A stretch of 64,000 bases of DNA from Mycolicibacterium sp. J2 (GTDB lineage: Bacteria; Actinomycetota; Actinomycetes; Mycobacteriales; Mycobacteriaceae), in NCBI RefSeq assembly GCF_026240945.1, contig NZ_JAPFPY010000027.1:1-64000 (forward strand), read 5' to 3'. The notes under the pieces are model-generated. The model saw nothing but the letters and a program-made list of their open reading frames with translations, did not search any database and was not told the DNA's origin. A program made the translations under genes and the position numbers. Within the stretch, counting starts at the first letter, position 1; every line of letters starts with the position of its first letter. Positions 45,869-54,768 of the stretch are shown piece by piece.

Positions 45869-48211
45869 TCAGGCGTCAGCGGCCTGCTGTGCCGCTTTCT
45901 CCCGCTGGTAGAACTGGGCGCGCGCACCAGCCTCGACGGTGTCCATATCGGTCAGGATGTCCCGAAGTTCCCGCAGGAAATCGGCCCGTCGCTGCGACAG
46001 GTCGGGTGCCCGTCCGAGCAGCTTCTGGTCGGCCGCCACCTGACGAGCCGTCGCGAACAACAACGCCGACACCGACTCGTTGCTGCGCACCCTGCCTTGG
46101 GCCACCTGCTGGCGCCCGACACCGAGCGCCAGCTTCGTCAACTCCTTCTCGGAGATATCGGCAGGCGCATCGCGCAGCACGTCGGCGACGATCGCGTAGG
46201 CCTCGACGAACGGCCGCAACATGGCCGAGCCGAGCAGCGGCCGTTTGGCCCGCAGCAGTGCCTCGCTCCCCTCGCGGCCCGAGGCGATCTGCTCTTCCCA
46301 ATCCTGCGTCCACGACATCTCTTTGGTCAGGTTGTCCCGGAACGTCGCCGAATCGGCGAAATAGAACTCGAACTTCAGCAGATCGCGCAGCCGGGCCGTC
46401 TGCGCCCAGAACACCGCGAGATGATCGGATTCGGCACGCGCGGCGTGCGCCAGCGCCAGCTCGATGATCGAGGTTTCCAGGAAGGACGCGATCAGGGAGT
46501 TGCGGTAAAAGGCCGCCTCGTGTTCGTTCTCCGGCGCGATCCGCCACACCGGCTCGCGGCCGCCGTCGATCCTGGTCACCGGATGCCCACCCGACAGCGC
46601 GTCCACGGCGGCCCGCACCCCGTCGACGGTGCGCAACCGCAGGGCACTGTTCGTCATCGGAATACCTTTTCGCTCAAGGTAGTCCAGTGAATCCCCGAAC
46701 GTGCGGTGCAGCTGTCCCAAGGTCAGCGCGACACCACGGGTGGTGAGCAGCAGTGCCGACACCAGACCGGTCGCATTCACGGGGGTGACCTGCTGGATGC
46801 GCCAGGCCACCTCGAACGCCATCTTCTGCATCGCCAGCCGTTTGGCATCCGGGTTGGCGTTCATCGGGCCGCCCGGCTCCCCCAGGTACTGGCGCATCGA
46901 GACCGCTTCGGGGAAACGGACATAGATCTTGCCGTAGTTGCGCTCGCCCTGGGCCTTGACGAAGTTGTACAGCCAGCTCAGCCCCTCCGGCGTCTTCTCG
47001 CCGCCGCGGGCGTACGCCGCGTACTCCTGGGTCTCGTGCAATTGGTCGAAACTGATCGACACCGGCTGCAGCAGGATGTCCTCACTGCGGCCGTCCAGGT
47101 AGGCATCGGCGACGTAGGACAGCAGGCCCAGCTTGGGCGGCAACATCTTTCCGGTACGCGACCGGGTGCCCTCGATGGACCAGTTCAGGTTGAAGCGCTT
47201 TTCCACGATATAGCCGACGTACTGCCGCAGGACGTACTTGTACAACGGGTCATCGAGCTTGCGGCGCAGGAAGATCACCCCCGAGTGCCGCATCAGCGGG
47301 CCCATCACCCCGAATGCCAGGTTGATCCCCGCGAAGGTGTGCACCGGCGGTAACCGGTTCTCCTGCATGGCAACAGGGACGATCACCCCGTCCAGATACG
47401 ACCGATGCGAGAAGAGCAGCACCGCGGGATGGATCTCGAGGGCGCGGCGCATGGTTTCGATCTCGGCGCGGTCGTAGTCGATGTTCGGGTCGAAGCCGCG
47501 GCTGAAGATGGCCCGCCCCAGCGTGGGGATGAGGTCCACCGAGAACCGACTCCACCCGGTGGACAACTCGTCGAGCATCTCGCCGGCCTTCTCCACGGTG
47601 GCGCCGGGGATCTTATCCAGCCCTTCCCGAAACCGGGCTGATGCCAACATCTCCGGTTTGACCAGCCGCGGCGATTTGTACTCCGGGCCCAGCAGCCTCA
47701 GCTCCACCCGCTCGATCGCCAGGCTGGCGCGCCGGAGCACGAAGCGGGCGAACTCACGCGGGTTCTCGGCGGTGGTGGTGTCGTTCCATTGTTGACGCAG
47801 CTCGGACACCTTGGCCGGTTCACCGGCGACCACCCGGGCCCGTGACGCGTCCTTGCGCAGGATGCGTCGCTGCAGCAGTTCGGGCGGGCGGTAGGTATCC
47901 CGCCCGGAGATGAGCGCCACCACCTTGGATCGAGTGGGCAGTCCGCCCGGCACCCAGAACACCCGCACGGGCACCACCGACCGATCCTGGTCGGCGGACA
48001 GCTTGTCGACCAGCTGAGCCAACACCGTCGGCGGCGGTTCATCGGAGTCCGGCAGGTGCAGCACCTCGACGCGGGCCTCCGGGCGTTCCCGGCGCTGCTG
48101 TGCCAGCCAGTGTTTGAGCAGCTCCTCCTCGGCCGGTGAACCGACCGAGGCGAGCACCAGCGTGTCGCCCGTCGGGCTGAAGCCCTCGATGTGGGCGGAA
48201 AGCCTTGTCAT
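45869..48211 (-). CDS. plsB2: Glycerol-3-phosphate acyltransferase
   Basis: 780 residues. First acylation step of phospholipid and triacylglycerol synthesis. The HX4D motif is in FSHRSYLDG (about residue 277), followed by the GxRSRTGK glycerol-phosphate motif (SIEGTRSRTGK) and further PlsB blocks. The size and order match the PlsB family and Rv2482c. Last gene of the WS/DGAT-plsC-plsB2 operon; its start overlaps the plsC stop as ATGA. Confidence 0.94.
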   Translation of the reverse strand: MTRLSAHIEGFSPTGDTLVLASVGSPAEEELLKHWLAQQRRERPEARVEVLHLPDSDEPPPTVLAQLVDKLSADQDRSVVPVRVFWVPGGLPTRSKVVALISGRDTYRPPELLQRRILRKDASRARVVAGEPAKVSELRQQWNDTTTAENPREFARFVLRRASLAIERVELRLLGPEYKSPRLVKPEMLASARFREGLDKIPGATVEKAGEMLDELSTGWSRFSVDLIPTLGRAIFSRGFDPNIDYDRAEIETMRRALEIHPAVLLFSHRSYLDGVIVPVAMQENRLPPVHTFAGINLAFGVMGPLMRHSGVIFLRRKLDDPLYKYVLRQYVGYIVEKRFNLNWSIEGTRSRTGKMLPPKLGLLSYVADAYLDGRSEDILLQPVSISFDQLHETQEYAAYARGGEKTPEGLSWLYNFVKAQGERNYGKIYVRFPEAVSMRQYLGEPGGPMNANPDAKRLAMQKMAFEVAWRIQQVTPVNATGLVSALLLTTRGVALTLGQLHRTFGDSLDYLERKGIPMTNSALRLRTVDGVRAAVDALSGGHPVTRIDGGREPVWRIAPENEHEAAFYRNSLIASFLETSIIELALAHAARAESDHLAVFWAQTARLRDLLKFEFYFADSATFRDNLTKEMSWTQDWEEQIASGREGSEALLRAKRPLLGSAMLRPFVEAYAIVADVLRDAPADISEKELTKLALGVGRQQVAQGRVRSNESVSALLFATARQVAADQKLLGRAPDLSQRRADFLRELRDILTDMDTVEAGARAQFYQREKAAQQAADA

Positions 48212-49722
48212 TGGCGGCCTTCCGGGGCAGAGGGTTCAGGGGCGTCGGCACCGCGTTTGTACAGCGGGACCTCGGGCAGCTGATCACGCGGCCAGGACGA
48301 CAAGGTGTCGAGATAGAGCTGGCGGACCTCGGCGATCCGCTCGGCCAGGTTGTCGTGCGTCCAGTCGGCGGTGGAGATGGGCGGGAACACCGCGACGTCG
48401 ACCTTGCCGGCGTTGAAGGTGTTGGAATCACGCGCGGCGACGACTTCGGCGTTGCGGATCACGATCGGGACAATCGGGATACCGGCGGCCATCGCAATGC
48501 GGAATGGCCCCTTCTTGAACGGGCCGACCTCGGTGGTGTCCAGTCGGGTGCCCTCCGGGGCGATCATGATGGACAGCCCTTTACGGGCAAGCTCTTCCAC
48601 TTTGTGCAGCCCCTCGACGGCGGCCTGGGTGTCGTCGCGGTCGATGAACGCGGCGTCCATCACCTTGCCCAGCGGTCCCATCAGCGGATTGCGCTCGAGC
48701 TCCTTCTTGCCGACGCTGGTGAAGTTGTCCTGCACCAACCTGCCGGCAATGAAGGGGTCGGCCTGGTTACGGTGGTTGAAGATGAACACCGCGGGCCGCT
48801 GTGCGGTGAGGTTCTCCTCGCCCAGCACGTTGAGCTCGATGCCGGTGGTCAACATCAGCAGCTTGCTCCAGTTCGAGGTGAAGAAGTTCACCCCCACGCG
48901 CTTGTTCCGGGTGAGCAATCCCAGCCCGACCGCGCCGGCGGCCACCGTCGGGATGGTGGCCAGACCGGCCAGCGTGCGTAATTGCGCGACCGGGCTGCTG
49001 CCGCTGCGGCTGCTGAACCGCAGGATCGGCCAGCCTCGTTTCAGAGCGACGGCGGCCAGCTTGCCGCCGGGGTTGGTCGGGCGGGGGTTGCCGACCACGT
49101 ACATCAACGCGACGTCCTCGTCGCCGTCGGCATAGAAATAACTCTTGGTCAGATCCACCCCGTTGGCGGCCGAAAAGCGCTGCACAGCATGCGCTTTTCC
49201 GTGTCCCCAGATGATCGGCTGCTGTACCTCGCCGGTGATGAGACCGTCGTCGTCCACCTCGAACGTGTTGCACAGCACGTTATCGATGCCCAGGAAGCGA
49301 GCGACGGGTTCCACTTGCACGGTCAGCGCCGAAGAGCTCAGCACCACGGTGTGCCCGCGCGCCATATGCGCCTTGATGATCGACCGCATCTCGGGGTAGA
49401 TGCGGTTACGCACGTGCTGGACGAACAGCCGCTCCCCCAGTTCGTCCAGATCCGAGAGCGAGTTGCCGCGCAACATCCGCGCACCCTTGCCGATCAGGTC
49501 CTCGAACTCGGAGCGACCCAATTGATGGTTGAGCCCGGCCTGCACCATGCCGATGAACTCGCCGACGCTCATCTGCCCGCGGCGCAGCCGGTCCTGGGTC
49601 ATCAGTACGCCGGTGAACCCGGCCACCAGAGTGCCGTCCAAGTCGAAGAACGCGCCGACCTGGGGCCCCGGCGGACTGGCCTCGATCTCGGCGACCGTGC
49701 CCGGCAGGCGTGCCTCGGTCAT
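48208..49722 (-). CDS. plsC: HAD phosphatase-acyltransferase fusion (PlsC family)
   Basis: 504 residues. An N-terminal HAD-like domain has FFDLDGTLV (motif I), SSSALTVQVEP (motif II) and YADGDEDVALMY (motif IV), similar to SerB-like phosphatases. The C-terminal 1-acyl-glycerol-3-phosphate acyltransferase domain has NHRNQAD (HX4D) and APEGTRL. One protein could make phosphatidic acid and perhaps dephosphorylate a lipid intermediate (inference). Rv2483c equivalent. Coupled to both neighbours by ATGA overlaps. Confidence 0.92.
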   Translation of the reverse strand: MTEARLPGTVAEIEASPPGPQVGAFFDLDGTLVAGFTGVLMTQDRLRRGQMSVGEFIGMVQAGLNHQLGRSEFEDLIGKGARMLRGNSLSDLDELGERLFVQHVRNRIYPEMRSIIKAHMARGHTVVLSSSALTVQVEPVARFLGIDNVLCNTFEVDDDGLITGEVQQPIIWGHGKAHAVQRFSAANGVDLTKSYFYADGDEDVALMYVVGNPRPTNPGGKLAAVALKRGWPILRFSSRSGSSPVAQLRTLAGLATIPTVAAGAVGLGLLTRNKRVGVNFFTSNWSKLLMLTTGIELNVLGEENLTAQRPAVFIFNHRNQADPFIAGRLVQDNFTSVGKKELERNPLMGPLGKVMDAAFIDRDDTQAAVEGLHKVEELARKGLSIMIAPEGTRLDTTEVGPFKKGPFRIAMAAGIPIVPIVIRNAEVVAARDSNTFNAGKVDVAVFPPISTADWTHDNLAERIAEVRQLYLDTLSSWPRDQLPEVPLYKRGADAPEPSAPEGRQ

Positions 49723-51188
49723 TTATCGGCACTTCCGTTCGGCGACACGGTTTCCGGGGCGGTGAAGGATGCCGCCTCGGCGCGATTCTCCCCGCCGAGG
49801 GCGAGGATTTCGTCGAACCCGCGGAGCAGGCAGCCGGCCCACAGTGCGTCGTCGTCGAATGCAGCCCGATCGTAGCGGGTGGTGACGGTGATGAACCCAC
49901 CGCGCGATACCAGGACGGTCATCATCGCCACACCGGGCAGCGGACCGAGCCCGTAGTGCCGCAACACCTTTGCTCCGGCGATGAAGGTGTCGCCGGGATA
50001 CACCGGCACGTTGCTGGCCTGGACGTCGGAGTTGACCACCGAGCCGGCGGCCGACTCAAGGACGGCGTCGGGCAGGAAACTGACGAACGGCGCCAGGGTG
50101 CCGACCATGTCCATGGCGCGTTCCTCGCGCTTGTCGGTCATCTGTGAGCGGATCGCCTTGATCCGTTGTTCGGGGTCGGCGATGCCGACGGGTGCCGCCA
50201 GATTGATTCCGGCAAAACGATTTCCACCGGCCGGATCGTCTTCGGCGCGCAGATTCACCGGGACCGCCATCGGCAGCGTCTCGATCGGGATGCCCTTCGC
50301 TTCGTGGTAGTGCCGCAGTGCGCCGCACAACCCGGCCAGGTATGCGTCGTTGATGGAACCGCCGGCAGCCTTGGCCGCCCGGTGGAAGTCGGAGAAGACG
50401 ATGTCGATGGCCTCGCTGCGTGAGGACAGACTGCGCCGCCGCAGCAGCGGTGAGTGGTCAGCCACCGGCCGGGATACCCGGGCGGTCGACAGTGCATAGT
50501 CGACAACGCCGCTGACCGTCGCGGCCGGGTCGCGCACGACGTTGGTGACCGCGTGTACCGCACCCCCGAGCAGCCCCAGCACGCTGTTGGTGATCTTCAT
50601 CGGGAGTCGGTTGATACCCATTCTCATCAGGTCGTTCGACGACAGATCCTGTGGAATCGGCAGGGGCGCAAGCTCGCCGATCGGGGTATCCCGTTCGAGG
50701 TTGTAGATGTTGGCGAACATCTCGACGGTGCCGACGCCGTCGGCGACGGCGTGGCTGAGGTGCAGGATGGTGGCCGCGCGACCATCGGCCAGGCCCTCGA
50801 CAAGGGTGGCCGTCCAGAGCGGACGCGTGATGTCCATCGGCGTTTGCAGCGCCACCTCGGCCAAGTCGAGCACCTCCCGGAGCGTGCCCGGCTCCGGAGC
50901 GCGGACCCGGCGCACGTGGTAGTCCAGGTTGAAGTCGGGGTCCACCACCCAGCGCGGTGCTGCCGTGGGCAGTGTCGGCATGACGACTTTCTGGCGTAGC
51001 CGCAGCACCTTGCGGGAGGCTTGCTCGAACACCGCGCGGAACTGCTCCCAGTCGGGGGTCAGGTCGAGCAGTTCGACGCCCATGATTCCCGATCGGGTGC
51101 GTGGGTTGGCCTCACCGCGGTGTAGCAGCGTGTCGACGCCGTTCAGTTTCTGGGGCAGCCCCGCCGCATCCAACGGCACGTTGCTCAT
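49719..51188 (-). CDS. WS/DGAT acyltransferase (Rv2484c family), SH in place of HH
   Basis: 489 residues from the ATG at 51188; the open frame runs further upstream but without family sequence. Acyl-CoA:diacylglycerol acyltransferase or wax ester synthase architecture. The active-site motif HHxxxDG reads HLSHAVADG: the second His and Asp-Gly are kept, the first His is Ser. The C-terminal domain with VPVNLRAEDDPAGGNRFAG and SDVQASNVPVYPG is typical. First gene of an operon with plsC and plsB2, which fits triacylglycerol synthesis. Confidence 0.88.
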   Translation of the reverse strand: MSNVPLDAAGLPQKLNGVDTLLHRGEANPRTRSGIMGVELLDLTPDWEQFRAVFEQASRKVLRLRQKVVMPTLPTAAPRWVVDPDFNLDYHVRRVRAPEPGTLREVLDLAEVALQTPMDITRPLWTATLVEGLADGRAATILHLSHAVADGVGTVEMFANIYNLERDTPIGELAPLPIPQDLSSNDLMRMGINRLPMKITNSVLGLLGGAVHAVTNVVRDPAATVSGVVDYALSTARVSRPVADHSPLLRRRSLSSRSEAIDIVFSDFHRAAKAAGGSINDAYLAGLCGALRHYHEAKGIPIETLPMAVPVNLRAEDDPAGGNRFAGINLAAPVGIADPEQRIKAIRSQMTDKREERAMDMVGTLAPFVSFLPDAVLESAAGSVVNSDVQASNVPVYPGDTFIAGAKVLRHYGLGPLPGVAMMTVLVSRGGFITVTTRYDRAAFDDDALWAGCLLRGFDEILALGGENRAEAASFTAPETVSPNGSADK

Positions 51189-51315
51189 CGCGCGCACTCC
51201 TCCTGCACGGCGCTCTCCCGTCGGCCGCCATGCAGCGTCCACGCTAGTCGGCGCCCCGGTGATTCGACGGGGCTTTCGTAGCTGTCGGGAGAGGACGTCG
51301 GAGTTCACACCAGCG

Positions 51316-51771
51316 TCATGCCGAGGCCCGGTGTTCGTCGGTCGGCAGCGGATGTTTGTCGGGTACCTCGCGAAATGCTGCGGCGTCCAGGATCCGCTTC
51401 TGCTGACCGTTCTTGGCCGGCGTGATCCTGAGTGCGACGGACGCATTGTGGTCGGCCAGCCGGATGTAGTAACACTCGTCGGTATCTGGGCAGTAGATGC
51501 AAAGGACGTCGACAGCATTCTTGTCGATGGGCGAACTGTGAACGCCATGGCGGTCGGACCAATTCGAGGTCAGTTTGACGGCGACCACGCCTGCTTTCAT
51601 CGCGCGGTACTTGACCTGGACTCGGTGAAAGATCCCGTCCGCGTACGCAACGAGGTCGAATGGCGCGTGTTCCGTGGTCGGAAACAGGACGTCAAACCCC
51701 TTCGCGACGAGGTCCGCATACGCTTTGGCAACGCCGAGGTCGCCCTTGTCTTTGGTGTGATGTCGAGCCAC
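51316..51771 (-). CDS. PD-(D/E)XK endonuclease of group I intron-associated type
   Basis: 151 residues. KGDLGVAKAYADLVAKGFDVLFP, APFDLVAYADG and HRVQVKYRA supply the Glu/Asp-Asp-QxK pattern of the PF11645-like family, whose best known member is the tRNA-intron homing enzyme I-SspI. The rest has DVLCIYCPDTDECYYIRL. No intron is seen in the adjacent tRNA. Its start lies 50 bases upstream of tRNA-Arg, on the opposite strand, and base composition is less GC-rich than the flanking genes. It may be a stand-alone homing or defence nuclease. Transfer is suspected, not shown. Confidence 0.7.
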   Translation of the reverse strand: MARHHTKDKGDLGVAKAYADLVAKGFDVLFPTTEHAPFDLVAYADGIFHRVQVKYRAMKAGVVAVKLTSNWSDRHGVHSSPIDKNAVDVLCIYCPDTDECYYIRLADHNASVALRITPAKNGQQKRILDAAAFREVPDKHPLPTDEHRASA

Positions 51772-51820
51772 TGTCCACCCATCTATCGATTTCCGCGCAT
51801 TCGGTTAAGGTGGGTGCGCT

Positions 51821-51893
51821 GCCCCCGTAGCTCAGCGGATAGAGCACCCGCCTTCTAAGCGGATGGCCGCAGGTTCGATCCCTGCCGGGGGCG
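51821..51893 (+). tRNA. tRNA-Arg (TCT anticodon)
   Basis: Acceptor GCCCCCG pairs with CGGGGGC, discriminator G; no CCA encoded. Anticodon loop CTTCTAA gives TCT. T-arm GCAGG/CCTGC. A TAAGGT -10 box lies about ten bases upstream. Confidence 0.95.
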
Positions 51894-52062
51894 CTTTTGT
51901 GCGGTACTCCGTGTGGCATCTCCGCGCCGGCTCGCGGTCGGGTTTGGATTTCTGCCACTTCCCACCCCTCCATGTTGGCCGCACTGTATCCCGCATGTCC
52001 GACAAGTACGTTTCGTTCTCGTTTGTGGCCGCCGACGTCTCCCGATATGTCACCCTGACTTC

Positions 52063-52725
52063 GTGAATGCCCGTGCCATGGCGGCTCAGCTGGTCGTCGC
52101 TGCAGCCCTTTCTGCCGCCGTGCTCGCGGCGGGCACCACCGGAGTGGCAGCCGCCGACGACTGCCCCGATGTCGAGCTCGTCTTCGCACGCGGCACCGCC
52201 GAGCCGCCGGGAATGGGCCGGGTCGGCGACGCACTGTTCGCCGCGCTGCAGCCGATGCTGGGCGGCCGCACTCTGGGCGCCTACGCGGTGAATTACCCTG
52301 CCAGCTACAACTTTCTGACCACCGGCGTGGGCGCCGACGACGCCCGCGGCCACATCGCCTGGATGGCCGACCAATGCCCCGGCACCCGAATCGTGCTCGG
52401 CGGCTTCTCGCAGGGCGCCTCGGCGGTGTCGATGCTCGCCGGTGTCCCGCCGGTCGGTGACCGGATCGGCAGCATCGGTTCGGCGCCCGCCCTCGATCCC
52501 GGGCTGGCCGGCAACGTGGCGGCGGTCGCGGTCTTCGGCAATCCGGGCGCGCGGTTCGGTACCCCGCTGTCCAGCAGCGGGCAGTTTGCGGGCCGCACGA
52601 TCGACCTGTGCAGCGCCGGCGACCCGATCTGCTCCGCCGGTGCCAGGGACCGCGCCGCCCACAGCAATTACGAGGCACCGCCGTACCCTGGTCAAGCTGC
52701 CGGTTTCGTCGCCGCACGGGTGTGA
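52063..52725 (+). CDS. Secreted cutinase-family esterase (CULP)
   Basis: 220 residues from the GTG at 52063; an ATG at 52078 would remove five residues. A signal peptide ending at AAADD is followed by the alpha/beta-hydrolase cutinase domain: ELVFARGTAEPPG (oxyanion), GGFSQGAS (nucleophile Ser), LCSAGDPIC (Asp) and AAHSNY (His), with paired Cys. It hydrolyses short-chain esters or cell-wall lipids. The stop overlaps the next gene as GTGA. Confidence 0.9.
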   Translation: MNARAMAAQLVVAAALSAAVLAAGTTGVAAADDCPDVELVFARGTAEPPGMGRVGDALFAALQPMLGGRTLGAYAVNYPASYNFLTTGVGADDARGHIAWMADQCPGTRIVLGGFSQGASAVSMLAGVPPVGDRIGSIGSAPALDPGLAGNVAAVAVFGNPGARFGTPLSSSGQFAGRTIDLCSAGDPICSAGARDRAAHSNYEAPPYPGQAAGFVAARV

Positions 52726-54206
52726 GGAAGGCCCTCGACGCCGATTTGCCGCGCCTTCGGGCGAGCTGGCACCCTTTCACGGTGACCTCGATCGATCCGG
52801 AAAAGCTGAGCACCTGCCTGCAGGTGCTCGCCGAGGTCGAATCGTTGCCGCCCGAGCACCCCGACGCCGTTGCCGTACGGCGCGCGACGGCGGGCATCTG
52901 GAAGTCGGTGCGCAAGGCCCGCCGGCACGCCAAACGCGACGCGGTGGCAGAAGCCGACAAGGCCGTCATCGCCGCGACCGCCACCGGCGCGCCGGGCCGG
53001 ATCGACGACGAGACCGCCGGGATACCGCTGGTATCGGCGGCCACCGGCGCCACCGCGGGCACCCTGATCCGGTCACGCGCCTGCTACATCTGTAAAAGGC
53101 ACCACACCGTCGTCGACGCCTTCTACCACCAGCTTTGTCCGGACTGCGCGGCGTTCAGCCATGCCAAGCGGGATGCCCGCACCGACCTCACCGGCCGCAC
53201 GGCGCTGCTGACGGGCGGCCGCGCCAAGATCGGCATGTACATCGCGCTGCGGCTGCTGCGCGACGGCGCACACACCACCATCACCACCCGCTTCCCCAAC
53301 GACGCGGTGCGGCGCTTCGCCGCGATGCCCGACAGCGCGGACTGGTTACACCGGCTGCGCATCATCGGCATCGACTTGCGCGACCCCGCGCAGGTGGTGG
53401 CGCTGGCCGACACCGTCGCCGAGCGCGGTCCCTTGGACATCCTGATCAACAACGCGGCCCAAACGGTGCGCCGGGCCCCAGGCTCGTATTCCGCCCTGGT
53501 CGAGGCCGAGCGCACCCCGCCGGCCGAACTCGCGCAGGTCGATGTGGTCAGCTTCGACCGGGTCAGCGACGCGCACCCGGCAGCCCTGGCCGGCAGCCTG
53601 TCCGAGCATCAGACCCCGCACGCGCTGGCAGAGCTGGCCCTGACCGCCCGCAGCGCCTCCCCGGAACGGATCGCGGCCGGCGTCGCGATCGACGCCGGCG
53701 GACTGCTGCCGGACACGGCATCGGTCAACAGCTGGACCCAACGCGTGCACGAGGTCGACGCGATGGAGCTCCTCGAGGTGCAGCTGTGCAACCAGACGGC
53801 ACCGTTCATCCTGGTGAGCCGGTTGCGGCCGGCGATGGCCGCGTCCCCAGCCCGGCGCAAATACGTGGTGAACGTGTCGGCCATGGAGGGGCAGTTCGGC
53901 CGCAAGTACAAGGGGCCGGGTCACCCGCACACCAACATGGCCAAGGCCGCACTGAACATGCTCACCCGCACCAGCGCCAAGGAGATGCTGGAGCAGGACG
54001 GCATCCTGATGACCGCGGTCGACACCGGCTGGATCACCGACGAACGTCCGCACCCCACCAAACTGCGGCTCGCCGACGAGGGGTTCCACGCACCGCTGGA
54101 TCTCGTCGACGGCGCCGCGCGCGTGTACGACCCCATCGTGCGCGGCGAGGCCGGCGAAGACTTGTATGGCTGTTTTCTGAAGGATTACCGGCCCAGCGAC
54201 TGGTGA
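52722..54206 (+). CDS. Short-chain dehydrogenase with N-terminal zinc ribbon
   Basis: 494 residues from the GTG at 52722 that overlaps the cutinase stop; GTG at 52782 is another option. About 115 N-terminal residues of unknown helical type precede a CYICKRHH...CPDC zinc ribbon. An SDR Rossmann domain follows: LTGGRAKIGMYIALRLL (NAD(P) loop), NNAAQTVRR, then NVSAMEGQF. At the position of the YxxxK catalytic pair the sequence is TNMAK: the Lys is present, the Tyr is Thr. Either the chemistry differs or another Tyr (in GRKYKGPG) takes over. Function unknown. Confidence 0.8.
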   Translation: MRKALDADLPRLRASWHPFTVTSIDPEKLSTCLQVLAEVESLPPEHPDAVAVRRATAGIWKSVRKARRHAKRDAVAEADKAVIAATATGAPGRIDDETAGIPLVSAATGATAGTLIRSRACYICKRHHTVVDAFYHQLCPDCAAFSHAKRDARTDLTGRTALLTGGRAKIGMYIALRLLRDGAHTTITTRFPNDAVRRFAAMPDSADWLHRLRIIGIDLRDPAQVVALADTVAERGPLDILINNAAQTVRRAPGSYSALVEAERTPPAELAQVDVVSFDRVSDAHPAALAGSLSEHQTPHALAELALTARSASPERIAAGVAIDAGGLLPDTASVNSWTQRVHEVDAMELLEVQLCNQTAPFILVSRLRPAMAASPARRKYVVNVSAMEGQFGRKYKGPGHPHTNMAKAALNMLTRTSAKEMLEQDGILMTAVDTGWITDERPHPTKLRLADEGFHAPLDLVDGAARVYDPIVRGEAGEDLYGCFLKDYRPSDW

Positions 54207-54222
54207 CGCTGGTTCGCCGCGG

Positions 54223-54639
54223 TCACGGTTGACCGGCCGGCAGCTGCGCGAACGCGTCGTCCAGCGTCGGGCGCAGGGTCAACACCGCCGCCAGACCGAC
54301 GAGCTCGAGCGGACGGCGGGTGACCGGTCCATCGGCAACGACGATGAGCGGGACTTCCGGGGGCACCTGATGTTGGGTGTCCACCAAGGTGGCCATCCCG
54401 CACGAGGCGAAGAAGGAGACCTCGGTCAGATCGATGATCATCGCGGTGGGCTGTTTCTCCAAGGCGGTGGCGATGACCTGGTTGAAGTCGGGCACCGTCA
54501 GCATGTCGACGACACCGGTGCAGCTGATCACCACCGTCGTGTCGTGCCAGGTCTGGGCACACATGAACGGCGACGGGCTGCGCTCGAAGCGGTCGTAAGT
54601 GGGGTCGGGCATGGGGTCGGGCATCGAAAACCTCGCCAA
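54223..54639 (-). CDS. STAS-domain anti-sigma-factor antagonist
   Basis: 138 residues. A single STAS domain: VISCTGVVDMLTVPDF, then IDLTEVSFFASCGMATLV, where the Ser before CGM is the residue that partner-switching kinases phosphorylate and PP2C phosphatases dephosphorylate. It lies next to, and divergent from, a phytochrome-PP2C protein, so it is the likely target of that phosphatase. The start at 54639 is uncertain (further Met codons within the first ten residues). No anti-sigma kinase or sigma factor is seen in the window. Confidence 0.82.
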   Translation of the reverse strand: MARFSMPDPMPDPTYDRFERSPSPFMCAQTWHDTTVVISCTGVVDMLTVPDFNQVIATALEKQPTAMIIDLTEVSFFASCGMATLVDTQHQVPPEVPLIVVADGPVTRRPLELVGLAAVLTLRPTLDDAFAQLPAGQP

Positions 54640-54768
54640 GCATTGGTTCGGGGCGCCATGTCTCGCGGGCTGGTGTCTGAACCGAACAAGCTAGAACGCC
54701 GACTCTTACGAGCCTAACGCAACTACTGTGCCCGATGCGATCGGCCAGGGCCGGCCTGGCACGCTTAA

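Noticed and set aside
49719..51548. 609-codon WS/DGAT start
   Set aside because: Codons before 51188 run antisense to the endonuclease region and lack family sequence.
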